In this document: positions 47,431 through 57,100 of the stretch, in pieces
Numbering within the stretch: position 1 is the stretch's first letter
Layout: every line of letters starts with the position of its first letter
Assembly (NCBI GenBank): GCA_945916235.1
Contig: CAMEGQ010000001.1
Location: 1-64,000 of the forward strand
Length of the DNA: 64,000 bases
Source: an uncultured Porphyromonadaceae bacterium
GTDB taxonomy: Bacteria; Bacteroidota; Bacteroidia; Bacteroidales; Muribaculaceae
Direction of reading: 5' to 3'
Notes under the pieces: model-generated
Database searches by the model: none
What the model saw: only the letters and a program-made list of their open reading frames with translations
What the model was told of the DNA's origin: nothing
Program-made: the position numbers and the translations under genes

Positions 47431-47491
47431 TCCTTTTGATTGGGGCTGTTTCTCCCCAACTTTGCGCTATGCAATTTAATAATAAGAAGTT

Positions 47492-48502
47492 ATGATAACG
47501 CAAAAAGATTTCTTAAAACCATTTACAATGATGAATGATACAGAGAAGAAAAGCTACTTAGAGCGGGTAGTCCGCTGGACCGACGAAACCTATCCGCAGC
47601 TCTGCGCCCTGGTGGATAGCTACGACGCTACGGCAGTGAAGGATTTCGACGAGGGATTGAAATTGGCTTCCGCACTGGTCAAGGCGCGTGATTTTGTCAA
47701 TAACGCCTACCGATACGACGCCCGCAAGAGGCTGGAGCGCATCAACATGCTTCTGCGCGAGGTGCGCGAAAAGTCAGGCTTGGCCAAGCTCGCCACCCGC
47801 AGCGCCGACGATAAGCGCCACTTCACCGCACGCATCACGCCACCCGTCACCGAAGAGGAGGAAACCGTAGATCAGGATGGCTCCACCGCCAAGCCCGAAA
47901 AGAAAGAGGATGAGAGCGTATCTGGCCGCCGACCCGAACACCTCTCGCAGTATATCGACCTGCTGTCAGACAGCTTGAAGCAGGAGGCCACCTCCATAGC
48001 CAGCCTGTACGACATGCTTGCCCATTGGCGAGGCCGTGCCGAATACCTGGCCGATGACCCCCGCGCCACGCAGGAGATGATAGCCGAAGCCGCACAGAAC
48101 GCCGTGAAGTACGAGCAGCGCATCCTCAACTTCTGGGAGCGCGTGGATGCCGAGTATGCGCAGAAGACTGGCACCAAGGTGGACCCCGACTACATCGCCA
48201 AACTCGACAAGGAGGCTGCCACCCTCAGTAAGGAGGTAGAGAAGAGGGCCGGTGAATACACCAAGCAGGAGATTGATGCCATGACCGACGAGGAGAAGCG
48301 CAACGCCTGCAAAGCGGCCCGCATCCTGGCCAACCAAAAATTCATCCGCCGCAGCGACCTCCAGGCCACCGAAGAGCGCAAGGAGCAGATTAAGTTGCGA
48401 GCCCAAGAGCTCAAGGAGTGGGGCATCACCCTATCCAAAAAGCAGCAAGAGGTATTAGACAAAATCGAAAACAAAAACCCGGAAGGCAACCTCTTCGGCT
48501 AA
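47492..48502 (+). CDS. Phage protein, 336 aa, charged/helical
   Basis: ORF. Confidence 0.5.
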   Translation: MITQKDFLKPFTMMNDTEKKSYLERVVRWTDETYPQLCALVDSYDATAVKDFDEGLKLASALVKARDFVNNAYRYDARKRLERINMLLREVREKSGLAKLATRSADDKRHFTARITPPVTEEEETVDQDGSTAKPEKKEDESVSGRRPEHLSQYIDLLSDSLKQEATSIASLYDMLAHWRGRAEYLADDPRATQEMIAEAAQNAVKYEQRILNFWERVDAEYAQKTGTKVDPDYIAKLDKEAATLSKEVEKRAGEYTKQEIDAMTDEEKRNACKAARILANQKFIRRSDLQATEERKEQIKLRAQELKEWGITLSKKQQEVLDKIENKNPEGNLFG

Positions 48503-48563
48503 TCCATTCGCCTAATCTCTTCGCCTAATTTCTAAAAACCTGTTTAATCTAAAAACTAAACAA

Positions 48564-49262
48564 ATGGGCACCGATTTAAAAGATAAATTCTACGACATCC
48601 TGCGCAAGCACATCGAGAGTGGATTGCCGCTGGATGTGATGCGCTTCTCTCCATGCCAGAAGCGCAGGGCGCAGGCGTGCATGGCCGCCTACCGCGAACT
48701 GAAAGAGAACGAGATGATGGACCTCGACCGCTACCTGCGGATGGAGTGGGGGAGAACCTTCACCGAAATCCGTCAGGACAAGCGGGTGATAGACTTCCTG
48801 ATGAAGGAGTTGAACAGCGACAGCCGCGAGCTCTCCCGCTACCGTATCAAGAAGCAGGCCGAGCGCGTGATGCGCATGGCCACCGATGCCGGCAACATGA
48901 AGATGATGCTGGAGGGCAGCAAGATGCTCTATAAAGCCGAAGGTTTCGACCGTCCCGACGAGGAGATCGACGCCACACAAGGTGTGAACGAACTGCCACC
49001 GATCTTCACCACCGACCCGTCTAAAATCAATAGCAACCTGCGCAAGTACAAAGAAGAAGATATTGAGAGGATTCGACGCAAGTACGGTGTGGAGAAAGAC
49101 AAGACGATGGAGATGGTGGAAGCTAAGAAGGGCCTCTTCGTAGAATCCGGTACAGAGATAGAAGACAATGACCCCTTGCTGGAAGAGGAATACGGCTCGC
49201 CGGATCTTTACGACGAAGACGAACAGAATGACGAGAATAGCGAAACTGAAAATAATTATTAA
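48564..49262 (+). CDS. Phage protein, 232 aa
   Basis: ORF. Confidence 0.5.
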   Translation: MGTDLKDKFYDILRKHIESGLPLDVMRFSPCQKRRAQACMAAYRELKENEMMDLDRYLRMEWGRTFTEIRQDKRVIDFLMKELNSDSRELSRYRIKKQAERVMRMATDAGNMKMMLEGSKMLYKAEGFDRPDEEIDATQGVNELPPIFTTDPSKINSNLRKYKEEDIERIRRKYGVEKDKTMEMVEAKKGLFVESGTEIEDNDPLLEEEYGSPDLYDEDEQNDENSETENNY

Positions 49263-49273
49263 TACTTATCACT

Positions 49274-49690
49274 ATGCTAAGAAAGAAATCCTGTTGCAAT
49301 AATGACGAACATATCCGCAATATGCAAACCGTTGAGCAGCTTATCGACAAGGAACTGCTGAACATCCGCGAGCAGAACGGCGTCATCACCCTCTTCATCT
49401 CCATGCGACTTCATGCAGCCATGATAGACGATGAGCGTAAGTTATCCCGTTGGTACATGCGCCTGATCATGCGCATCGGCTTATACGCCCCCTACAGGCG
49501 ATACAAGAACATGCTGCGCCACATCCTGATGTACATCAACTTCATGCGATGGTCGCGAGGAGACGATAGCTATGAAGGGAGTTTCAACCTCCTTGTATCA
49601 AACACCAAGGAGGACGATATACTCCTCGTGGGTTACTACTCGCCAAGCAGCGATACCATCCATTTCGAGAGCCGAAAGCCGAAGGAATGA
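49274..49690 (+). CDS. Hypothetical protein, 138 aa
   Basis: ORF. Confidence 0.5.
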   Translation: MLRKKSCCNNDEHIRNMQTVEQLIDKELLNIREQNGVITLFISMRLHAAMIDDERKLSRWYMRLIMRIGLYAPYRRYKNMLRHILMYINFMRWSRGDDSYEGSFNLLVSNTKEDDILLVGYYSPSSDTIHFESRKPKE

Positions 49691-49749
49691 GCGTCCTTTT
49701 ATCGCACGGATTTATGGTATAGTTTTGTATTGAAATAATCAGATTATCC

Positions 49750-52700
49750 ATGGTAAGCAAGCAGGAAAGTAGGATATACTATATCGAGAAGGGGCGTTTA
49801 ATCTTCGTGGAGAACGACCTTGACAACCCCAACCGCATCGCTGTAAGCGTCAGCTCAGGTACCACCATCCAGGTGTACGACGAGAGTTTGATAGGCTTTA
49901 TGAGCGATGGCAAGTTCTATTCATGGACGCTGAAGGGCTTCAGTACCAAGCTGGCCAAGAACGACGCCTACTACATCTACGCCCGCCTCGATCGCACCGG
50001 CGTAGATGCCCTCGTGGTATTCAGTATCAACCAGTACAACCTCGACGGTAGCCGAGCCAACGCCCCCGAAGGCGAGGAGAACCCACCCAGCGATCAGTAC
50101 TACTACGTGCGCATTGGTGAGGTAACCGCCACCGACGGCACCACCAACCGCGAAGTGACCTACGACAGCGGCATGCTTGGCACCACCAAGGATGTCTATG
50201 AAAACGCCGGCGCCGCACAGCTCAACGAGATGTTCGAGCTCAACAAGACGAGCGACCCCTGGTACATCATCGTAAAACACTACTTCTACGACCTCACCAT
50301 CAAGCGCTCGCTCAAGCTGATAGGCAGCCTAATCTGGGGCGGAAAAGAGTTGAAAGGCGTACATACCACCGAGGACATTGCCAATCAAACAACTCCTGAT
50401 GACGAACACCTGGCTACAAGTGCCTATACGCAGCAATTCGGAGACAAACGATACCTCCGCAAGGACCAGGATGACCGCACAGAGCACTCGCTGGGGATTG
50501 GCAAAGATTTAACCGTTGGAGGTTCGCAGGCTGTTAGAGGCGACCAAACGGTTGGCGGTAATCAGACGGTGGATGGCACTTCGCTTGTCAAGGGGTTGCT
50601 CTCGCTGCTGACTGGGGCCGCTTCGCCCGACTTTATCGCTGGATTGCTTGGTACTGGGTTTGAACTTCGTAAGGATGAGGAGACAGGGCGCTGGCGGTTA
50701 GAGATTGATGAGTTAGTGACGAGGGTGAGGGCTATCTTTTACGAGTTGGTCATTCAAAAGATGAAGCACATTGGCGGGGCGTTAGTGCTGTCTCCTGGTT
50801 CGATGAGTTGCGTTCGTGTGGAGGAAACGGAGGATGCTTACCGCTGCTACTTCAAGGCTACCGACGGGGAGCGCAGCGTGAAGCAGGAGTTTGAGGTAGG
50901 CGACTTGGCCCGAAGTCAGTCGTTCAACCTCAAGGCGCTCGACGGGGGTGGTGTGGGTACCTCCTTCTATTGGCGACTGGTGACCGCTGTGGGTGAGGAT
51001 TGGATTGAGTTATCCAAGACGCATTGCGCAGAGGGTAGCGGTATTCCACAGGCTGGCGATGACATTGTACAGATGGGTAATCTGACGGATAGCAGTAGGC
51101 AGAACGCTACCATTCTTGATACCACGGGTAGCGACGCTCCCAGTATCAAGCAGTACCGAGGCATCAATGGGTATGTGCTCAACGATGATATGGCTATTAC
51201 TATCTTCTCTTCGAAGTTAAACCGCATCCGTGGGCAGTTCATATCCGAGGTGACGGGCAAGGATGTGGACGAATCGCTCAAGGATATTCAGGTTGACCTG
51301 GAGACGGTGAAGGCGCAGAGCGACAGGGAGTTTACGATTTGGTTTTTCGAAGTGAACCCTACGACTGAAAATCTGCCTGCTTCAGCATGGACTACCGACG
51401 CCATGAAGCGTGAACATGTGGAGGATATTTATTACAACCGGGAGGCTGGTCTTGCTTGGCGCTGGATGGCTACGGATGATGGCGGTTACTACTGGGAGGA
51501 TATTAAAGACCAGCAGACGTTGCGTGCGTTAGAGAAGGCGAGCCGAGCCCAAGACACCGCCGACAGCAAGCGACGTACGTTTGTGGCGCAGCCTACCGAC
51601 GCAGATGCTTACGATGTGGGGGACCAATGGGTTAACGTAACCTACCCTGTTGGTGAAACAGACGAAGAGAAACTGGTCTATAAAAACGATGCCTTAGTGT
51701 GCATACAGGCTAAACCAGCCGGGGTGTCGTTTAATATATCACACTGGAGGGCGACTACGGAGAATACGACCCGTGAGATTAAAGCTAAAATGGAGATTCT
51801 GGAAAAGAGTATAACGTCCAGTGTGGGTAGCGATAACGCGGCCAGAGATGAAGCCATTAAAAAGGCGAAAGAGGCTGCTGAGGGGGCGCTAATTGCTGCT
51901 GGAAATGCTGATGGTAAAGCGGGTACGGCTATCTTACAGACCCAGAATTACATCAGCGCCATGTCTGCTTACTTCGAGTATGATAAAGAGGGAAATGTTG
52001 TCAGTGTAAAGAGTGGCGGTTTGTTGCTGACTTCTGATTTTGCCACGATGTTCAGCGAGGCGGTTGACAAATCAGGCATTGTTAAGAGGGCTGAGATTAG
52101 CACCATGGTGACTAAGGACGAGAAAGGCAACCTGGAAAGCGGTGTGAAAATCAGCGCCGACCAGATTAACATGACGGGTACCGCTCAGTTCTACTCGAAG
52201 GATGCAGCGGACAGCATGGCTCAAGGAAAGGTTGATGCGCTGAAGGGCTTGCTTAAAGGGTTAGCCTATAAGGATAAGGTTGGGCTTGAACATATGGATG
52301 GCACTGTTATTGATGGCGGAAAAATCCTAACCAGCTTGATTAAAGCTGATGAACTTCAGGTAAAGAGCGTCCACGCTGAGAACAGCGATGGTACAACTAC
52401 CTGTCACATTGATGGTAAAACGGGTAAGCTGACGGCGAAGAACGCTGAGTTTGAAGGGAAGATAGCGGCTACCTCAGGTACCGTAGGAGGATTTGCTATC
52501 GGTAACGGTGTTATTGGTACCGAATTAGGGGACTATACTCCGATTAATGATAAAAATTATATGTCATTATCTCACAGTGGATTTTCAACAAGAAGAGAGA
52601 TGGTTGATATGGATACTAACAATATGCTACGTGGTTATAAAGATTATTCCAATATATCACCCGGTTCAATAATATGCCACCAAGAATACACGGGAAGTCT

Positions 52701-52818
52701 ATTCCCTTCTTCAGATGCATGTGCAGCAGAATTTATCTGTAATAAATATGGGTTAAAAGTTTCTGCTTCAGGTATTTTTAAAACGTCCGATGGTGGAAAA
52801 ACATGGGTTGAACTATGA
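49750..52818 (+). CDS. Tail/fibre-type protein, 1022 aa
   Basis: Repetitive LTVGGSQAVRGDQTVGGNQTVDG; position upstream of DGR target. Confidence 0.65.
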   Translation: MVSKQESRIYYIEKGRLIFVENDLDNPNRIAVSVSSGTTIQVYDESLIGFMSDGKFYSWTLKGFSTKLAKNDAYYIYARLDRTGVDALVVFSINQYNLDGSRANAPEGEENPPSDQYYYVRIGEVTATDGTTNREVTYDSGMLGTTKDVYENAGAAQLNEMFELNKTSDPWYIIVKHYFYDLTIKRSLKLIGSLIWGGKELKGVHTTEDIANQTTPDDEHLATSAYTQQFGDKRYLRKDQDDRTEHSLGIGKDLTVGGSQAVRGDQTVGGNQTVDGTSLVKGLLSLLTGAASPDFIAGLLGTGFELRKDEETGRWRLEIDELVTRVRAIFYELVIQKMKHIGGALVLSPGSMSCVRVEETEDAYRCYFKATDGERSVKQEFEVGDLARSQSFNLKALDGGGVGTSFYWRLVTAVGEDWIELSKTHCAEGSGIPQAGDDIVQMGNLTDSSRQNATILDTTGSDAPSIKQYRGINGYVLNDDMAITIFSSKLNRIRGQFISEVTGKDVDESLKDIQVDLETVKAQSDREFTIWFFEVNPTTENLPASAWTTDAMKREHVEDIYYNREAGLAWRWMATDDGGYYWEDIKDQQTLRALEKASRAQDTADSKRRTFVAQPTDADAYDVGDQWVNVTYPVGETDEEKLVYKNDALVCIQAKPAGVSFNISHWRATTENTTREIKAKMEILEKSITSSVGSDNAARDEAIKKAKEAAEGALIAAGNADGKAGTAILQTQNYISAMSAYFEYDKEGNVVSVKSGGLLLTSDFATMFSEAVDKSGIVKRAEISTMVTKDEKGNLESGVKISADQINMTGTAQFYSKDAADSMAQGKVDALKGLLKGLAYKDKVGLEHMDGTVIDGGKILTSLIKADELQVKSVHAENSDGTTTCHIDGKTGKLTAKNAEFEGKIAATSGTVGGFAIGNGVIGTELGDYTPINDKNYMSLSHSGFSTRREMVDMDTNNMLRGYKDYSNISPGSIICHQEYTGSLFPSSDACAAEFICNKYGLKVSASGIFKTSDGGKTWVEL

Positions 52819-53105
52819 GCTATATCAAGATAAAAATCCCCCTGATAGAGACCGACGCCAGCGGTTCGACTACGCACGCACGGATTAAGCGGCTGGAGTC
52901 TGACATGCCAGCGGTGAGTACGGAGGCTTTGCAACTGATTCTCCATGCACTCAGTGCACCTGGTATGCGTGAGGATGGACCTGCCCCGCTTTTGCTTGGT
53001 GTGGGGCGGTTGGCTTCGCCTATGTGGTACCTTGGAGGCTCTTCGCCACTTACGCTTGGTGTCAGTGCGCTTGGTGATGCGGAGTTTGTTTTAGGACAAC
53101 ATTAA
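52815..53105 (+). CDS. Small tail-associated protein, 96 aa
   Basis: ATGA overlap with upstream gene. Confidence 0.5.
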   Translation: MSYIKIKIPLIETDASGSTTHARIKRLESDMPAVSTEALQLILHALSAPGMREDGPAPLLLGVGRLASPMWYLGGSSPLTLGVSALGDAEFVLGQH

Positions 53106-53115
53106 TAATCGAGAT

Positions 53116-53568
53116 ATGAATAAATTAGAGAGAACGTTTATCGACAACAAGATTCTTCACGCCTCTGAACTGAATGAAATCGTTGATAAGGTCAATGAAA
53201 TCATTGAGAAGGGTGTGGGCGGAGCCAGCACTGAGGAGCTGGATGCGGTGAAGCAATCGCTCAACGAGGTGAAGGATGCGGTGACTGGATTGCAACAGGT
53301 GGATGCCGAGATGAAGCAGATGGACGCTGAGTTGAGACAGGCTGACGCTGCGCTACGGCAGGCTGACGCTATGCTTCAAGAGGCCGACAACGACCTACGA
53401 CAGCGTGATATTAACCAGCAGAATCAGATTGACGCGCTGGATGAGCGGGTGAAGCCGATTGAGTCAGCGCTGATTGAGGTGAGAGATTTCGTTTATGTGC
53501 TCGACGGGGGTAATGCCGCATCCCCGATTACATCGGGTATTGTTATGGATTGCGGCGGTGCTAATTAA
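53116..53568 (+). CDS. Coiled-coil tail-type protein, 150 aa
   Basis: Heptad-like DAEMKQMDAELRQADAALRQADAMLQEAD. Confidence 0.55.
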   Translation: MNKLERTFIDNKILHASELNEIVDKVNEIIEKGVGGASTEELDAVKQSLNEVKDAVTGLQQVDAEMKQMDAELRQADAALRQADAMLQEADNDLRQRDINQQNQIDALDERVKPIESALIEVRDFVYVLDGGNAASPITSGIVMDCGGAN

Positions 53569-53571
53569 TCT

Positions 53572-53919
53572 ATGTACAGAGTTCTTTACAGACGAGACAC
53601 ACTGGTTGCATGGCAAACAGTTAACCCCGTGTTGCTGGACGGTGAACAGGTACTGGTCGCTACCGACCCCATGCAGCCCAAGCTCTACAACATGTGCAAG
53701 CGTGGTGATGGCGTGACACCTTTTAATGACCTCCCCTTGTTGGGTTACGACTGCCTTCAAGGAAAGGGTGACAACACCCTTTTCCCGATGAGCCAGAAGG
53801 CGGTGACGGATGAGTTTAAGAAGCTGGAGGGCCAGACGGTGCTCATCCCTGAAGATGAGTTTAACGAGCTTTACGACAGGGGAGAACTTGACCCTACAAA
53901 GACCTATCACACCTATTAA
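53572..53919 (+). CDS. Hypothetical tail protein, 115 aa
   Basis: ORF. Confidence 0.5.
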   Translation: MYRVLYRRDTLVAWQTVNPVLLDGEQVLVATDPMQPKLYNMCKRGDGVTPFNDLPLLGYDCLQGKGDNTLFPMSQKAVTDEFKKLEGQTVLIPEDEFNELYDRGELDPTKTYHTY

Positions 53920-53930
53920 TTCATGCGCTT

Positions 53931-54113
53931 ATGATTATCAAGAACGGTAAGGAGGTTACCTCCATTTACGACCGCGGCAAACAGGTGACTGCGGTCTATC
54001 GCTACGTGGCTGGCGCTTGGCGTGCCGTGTGGGAGGCGATTCGTAGCTGCTTCGGGGCTGGGTACTGGAGTGATGAGAAGCCTTGGAGTGATGAAGAACC
54101 ATGGAAGGATTGA
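53931..54113 (+). CDS. Hypothetical 60-aa protein
   Basis: Compact operon position; WSDEKPWSDEEPW repeats. Confidence 0.45.
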   Translation: MIIKNGKEVTSIYDRGKQVTAVYRYVAGAWRAVWEAIRSCFGAGYWSDEKPWSDEEPWKD

Positions 54114-54139
54114 GAACATTTATTTAATTATAATATCGT

Positions 54140-57100
54140 ATGCAAAAAATTAGCTTAAACAAAATCTTGGACGTTATCAAGGAGGTATGGTCTAAGGATG
54201 AGCGCAACGGATTGCCCTACTCTGGTAAGGCGGTGCGTGAGGCGATACAGGGTAAGTTGGCCGAGCACGAGGAGGTATTCAAGGCGAAGGGTGGTGCCTT
54301 TTTCCGCACCACAGACAAGCAGAGCGATGGCGCCTATCACATCTTGCTCTTCGCTTCGCAAGCCGACAAGAACGAGTGGCTGGAGATGAAGGAGTCATCG
54401 CTGGTGCTGGATGACATCAGTCTGCCTGATGAATCGGGTATGGCTTCGACTACCGTCGTGGCGTTAAAGACCAGTTCACCCACTACGATTATCTCGACGG
54501 ACAACACGGTGAAGTTGCTCCTGAAGTTTACTTCGCAGATTTATAACCCTCTCGACAAGAGCGCCACAGACACGGGCGAACAGGGTACGCTGACGGTGCA
54601 GACCCGACCCAACAGCAACGGGAGCTGGGTTACCAAGGGTACGTTTACCGTCGCTTCGGTGCCAGTGGATAGCGAGCGCTACGATGAGTTTGACATCACC
54701 GATATGACCTCAAGCGGCGCCCAGCAGGTGCGTGTCTTCGTCAAAGGTAACGAATCGTCGATGAGCACCAACTTTATCACTTTCGCAGTGACCAAGACCG
54801 CCCTACGACTCTCGTTCGCTACGACGTGGGAGACGCCTCAGAGTGGTGCGAACATCTCGTTGGCCTACTGGATTACTGGCGCTGTGGATAAGACGCTGCG
54901 CATCCGTACCACGGGCTCAACGGGAGCTCGTGAGTTCAGCTATTCGTTGGGCATGAACACCTATACGGAGACCCCCTTCACGGCCTACCTGAACGACGCA
55001 GGCTCCACCAACCTTATCCTGAAGCATGGCGTGCACACCTTTGAGGCATGGCTTGACGCTGGCTCTGCGGAGTCGGACCATGTGTTTGGTCAGATCATTT
55101 ATTTAGAAAGCGGTGTAACAACAGACAAGCCGATGCTGGTGATTAACTCGGCGCCTGAGACGCTGATTAACTGGACATCGGTTGACTTCTGCGAGTATGC
55201 GGTCTATAAGCAGGGTGCGTTGAGCTGTGAGGAGATTCCGTTGACCTTCTACTTCAAGAATTACAAAGGTGATGTAGAGTACCTCAAACAGAGCGTGAGC
55301 GTGGTGAACGGTCAGCGCAACACGCTATCAGGCGGATTGCAGATTGATTCAGAGGCTGAGATGATTGACGTCTATCTCTCGTGCGAGTGGAACGGTGAGC
55401 GCATTGGCAGCGTGCAAGGCTACCAGGTGGATAACAGGGATAACTTCTCACCGACCAAGGGGGCGGACTTCGTATTCAACCCCAAGAACAGAAGCAACAG
55501 CGAAACCAACCGAGACCAGGTGATTAACGACGCTACGGGAGAGGTGGTTGAGAGTGTGATGACAGGTATCGCCTTTGACGCCACCGATGGCTATACGGTG
55601 ACAGAGCTGGGTAAGTGCTTTAGGCTGAAGTACGGCCAATTCATGCACATCAAGTATGACCCATTGGTCGCATTCGCTGACTCCAGCAAGAGCTCAGCCA
55701 CCTTCATCATCGACTTCTGCAACCACAACATCACCGACGAGGAGAGCCCGATTGTGAGCGTTTGCAGCAAGCTGACCAACGGCAACCCGTTGGGCTTCGA
55801 GATGCGCCCACTGGATGCCGTGTTCATGACCTTGGCCAACCAGGTGCGTGATGACCAGCGCACAGGGTTGGAAGAGGGCGTGAAGCAGCAGCTGGCGCTG
55901 AACATTGTCTATAACGTGGGTAACACGGGGCGCAACTATGTGCGTATGTTTGTCAATGGTCGCCACCGTCGCACCTTCGCTTACGAGGATAATGATACCT
56001 TCGTACAGGCCGTTGATGGCGTCATTGGCAGCGGTGGCATCCGCATCGGTTCGCCAGGGGCGGAGATTGACATCTTCCGCATCGAGGTCTATAAGAAGGC
56101 GCTCTCTGAGGCGGATATTCGCAAAAATTACATTGCGGCCATCGCCACGATTGAGGAGAAACGCAAGGAGCGCGATGCCAACGACATCCTTGGCGATAAC
56201 GGCTCTATCAGCTACGAGAAGGCTAACAAGATTTACCCCTGCCTGTTGTGGCGACCCAGTGAGAAGACGGGTGTCTCTACCCGCCTCTGTAAGTATGGCG
56301 ACACGAAGGAGACCGTGATGTATGGCGACCTGGTGATTCTTGACCCGACGGGCCGAGTTGAGATTGGCGTGATACACGACGTAGCGATGAGCGGTCAGGG
56401 TACATCATCAATGAGCTACTGGAAATGGAACCAGCAGTGGAAGTGGCTGGCTGAGACCTACTTCTTGGCGGCCGACGGCACCAGATACAGCGGCTACTCG
56501 CTGATTAAGGGGATGCCATCTGCGAAGAAGCTGTGCGCTAAGATTAACTGGGCTTCGTCGATGCAGAGCCATAAGATGGGTGCTACGGCCCTCTATCAAG
56601 ACCTCTACCAATTAGTAGTGGGCGATACGGAGATTACCGCTACGGAGGGATTCGAGAACTGCCGACTGGCTGTGAAGCAGATGCCGTTCCTCTTCTTCGT
56701 GCAAGAGGAGGTAGGCGGAGAGATTACCTTTGCTGGTCAGTGCACCTTCGGACCGGGCAAAGGCGACAAACCGACCTTCGGGTACGACAAGTCGGTGTTC
56801 CCCGACTACATCTCCCTGGAGGGTGCGGATAACGGCGCCCCACTGGTTAACTGCAAAGTGCCTTGGAATGAAGACATCGTAGAAAAGGAGGAGGAGTGGA
56901 CTTACAATGGTGCTACGCAATGGGAGTTGATGCTGGGCAAGAAAAATCAAATCCAGCGCTACATCGACCGCACCAACTTCTGTTACAGACTCTCGCCAAA
57001 CATCCTCCCCTTCGCAGGGACCTATACCCAACTCCAGGCAGATTCGACGCTAAACAAGGACCGCATGTACTGGGTGACGCAAGCAGAGAGCGGTTCAGCC

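Noticed and set aside
48564-49262. Small terminase subunit
   Set aside because: Position is suggestive only; no diagnostic motif and no adjacent large terminase recognised
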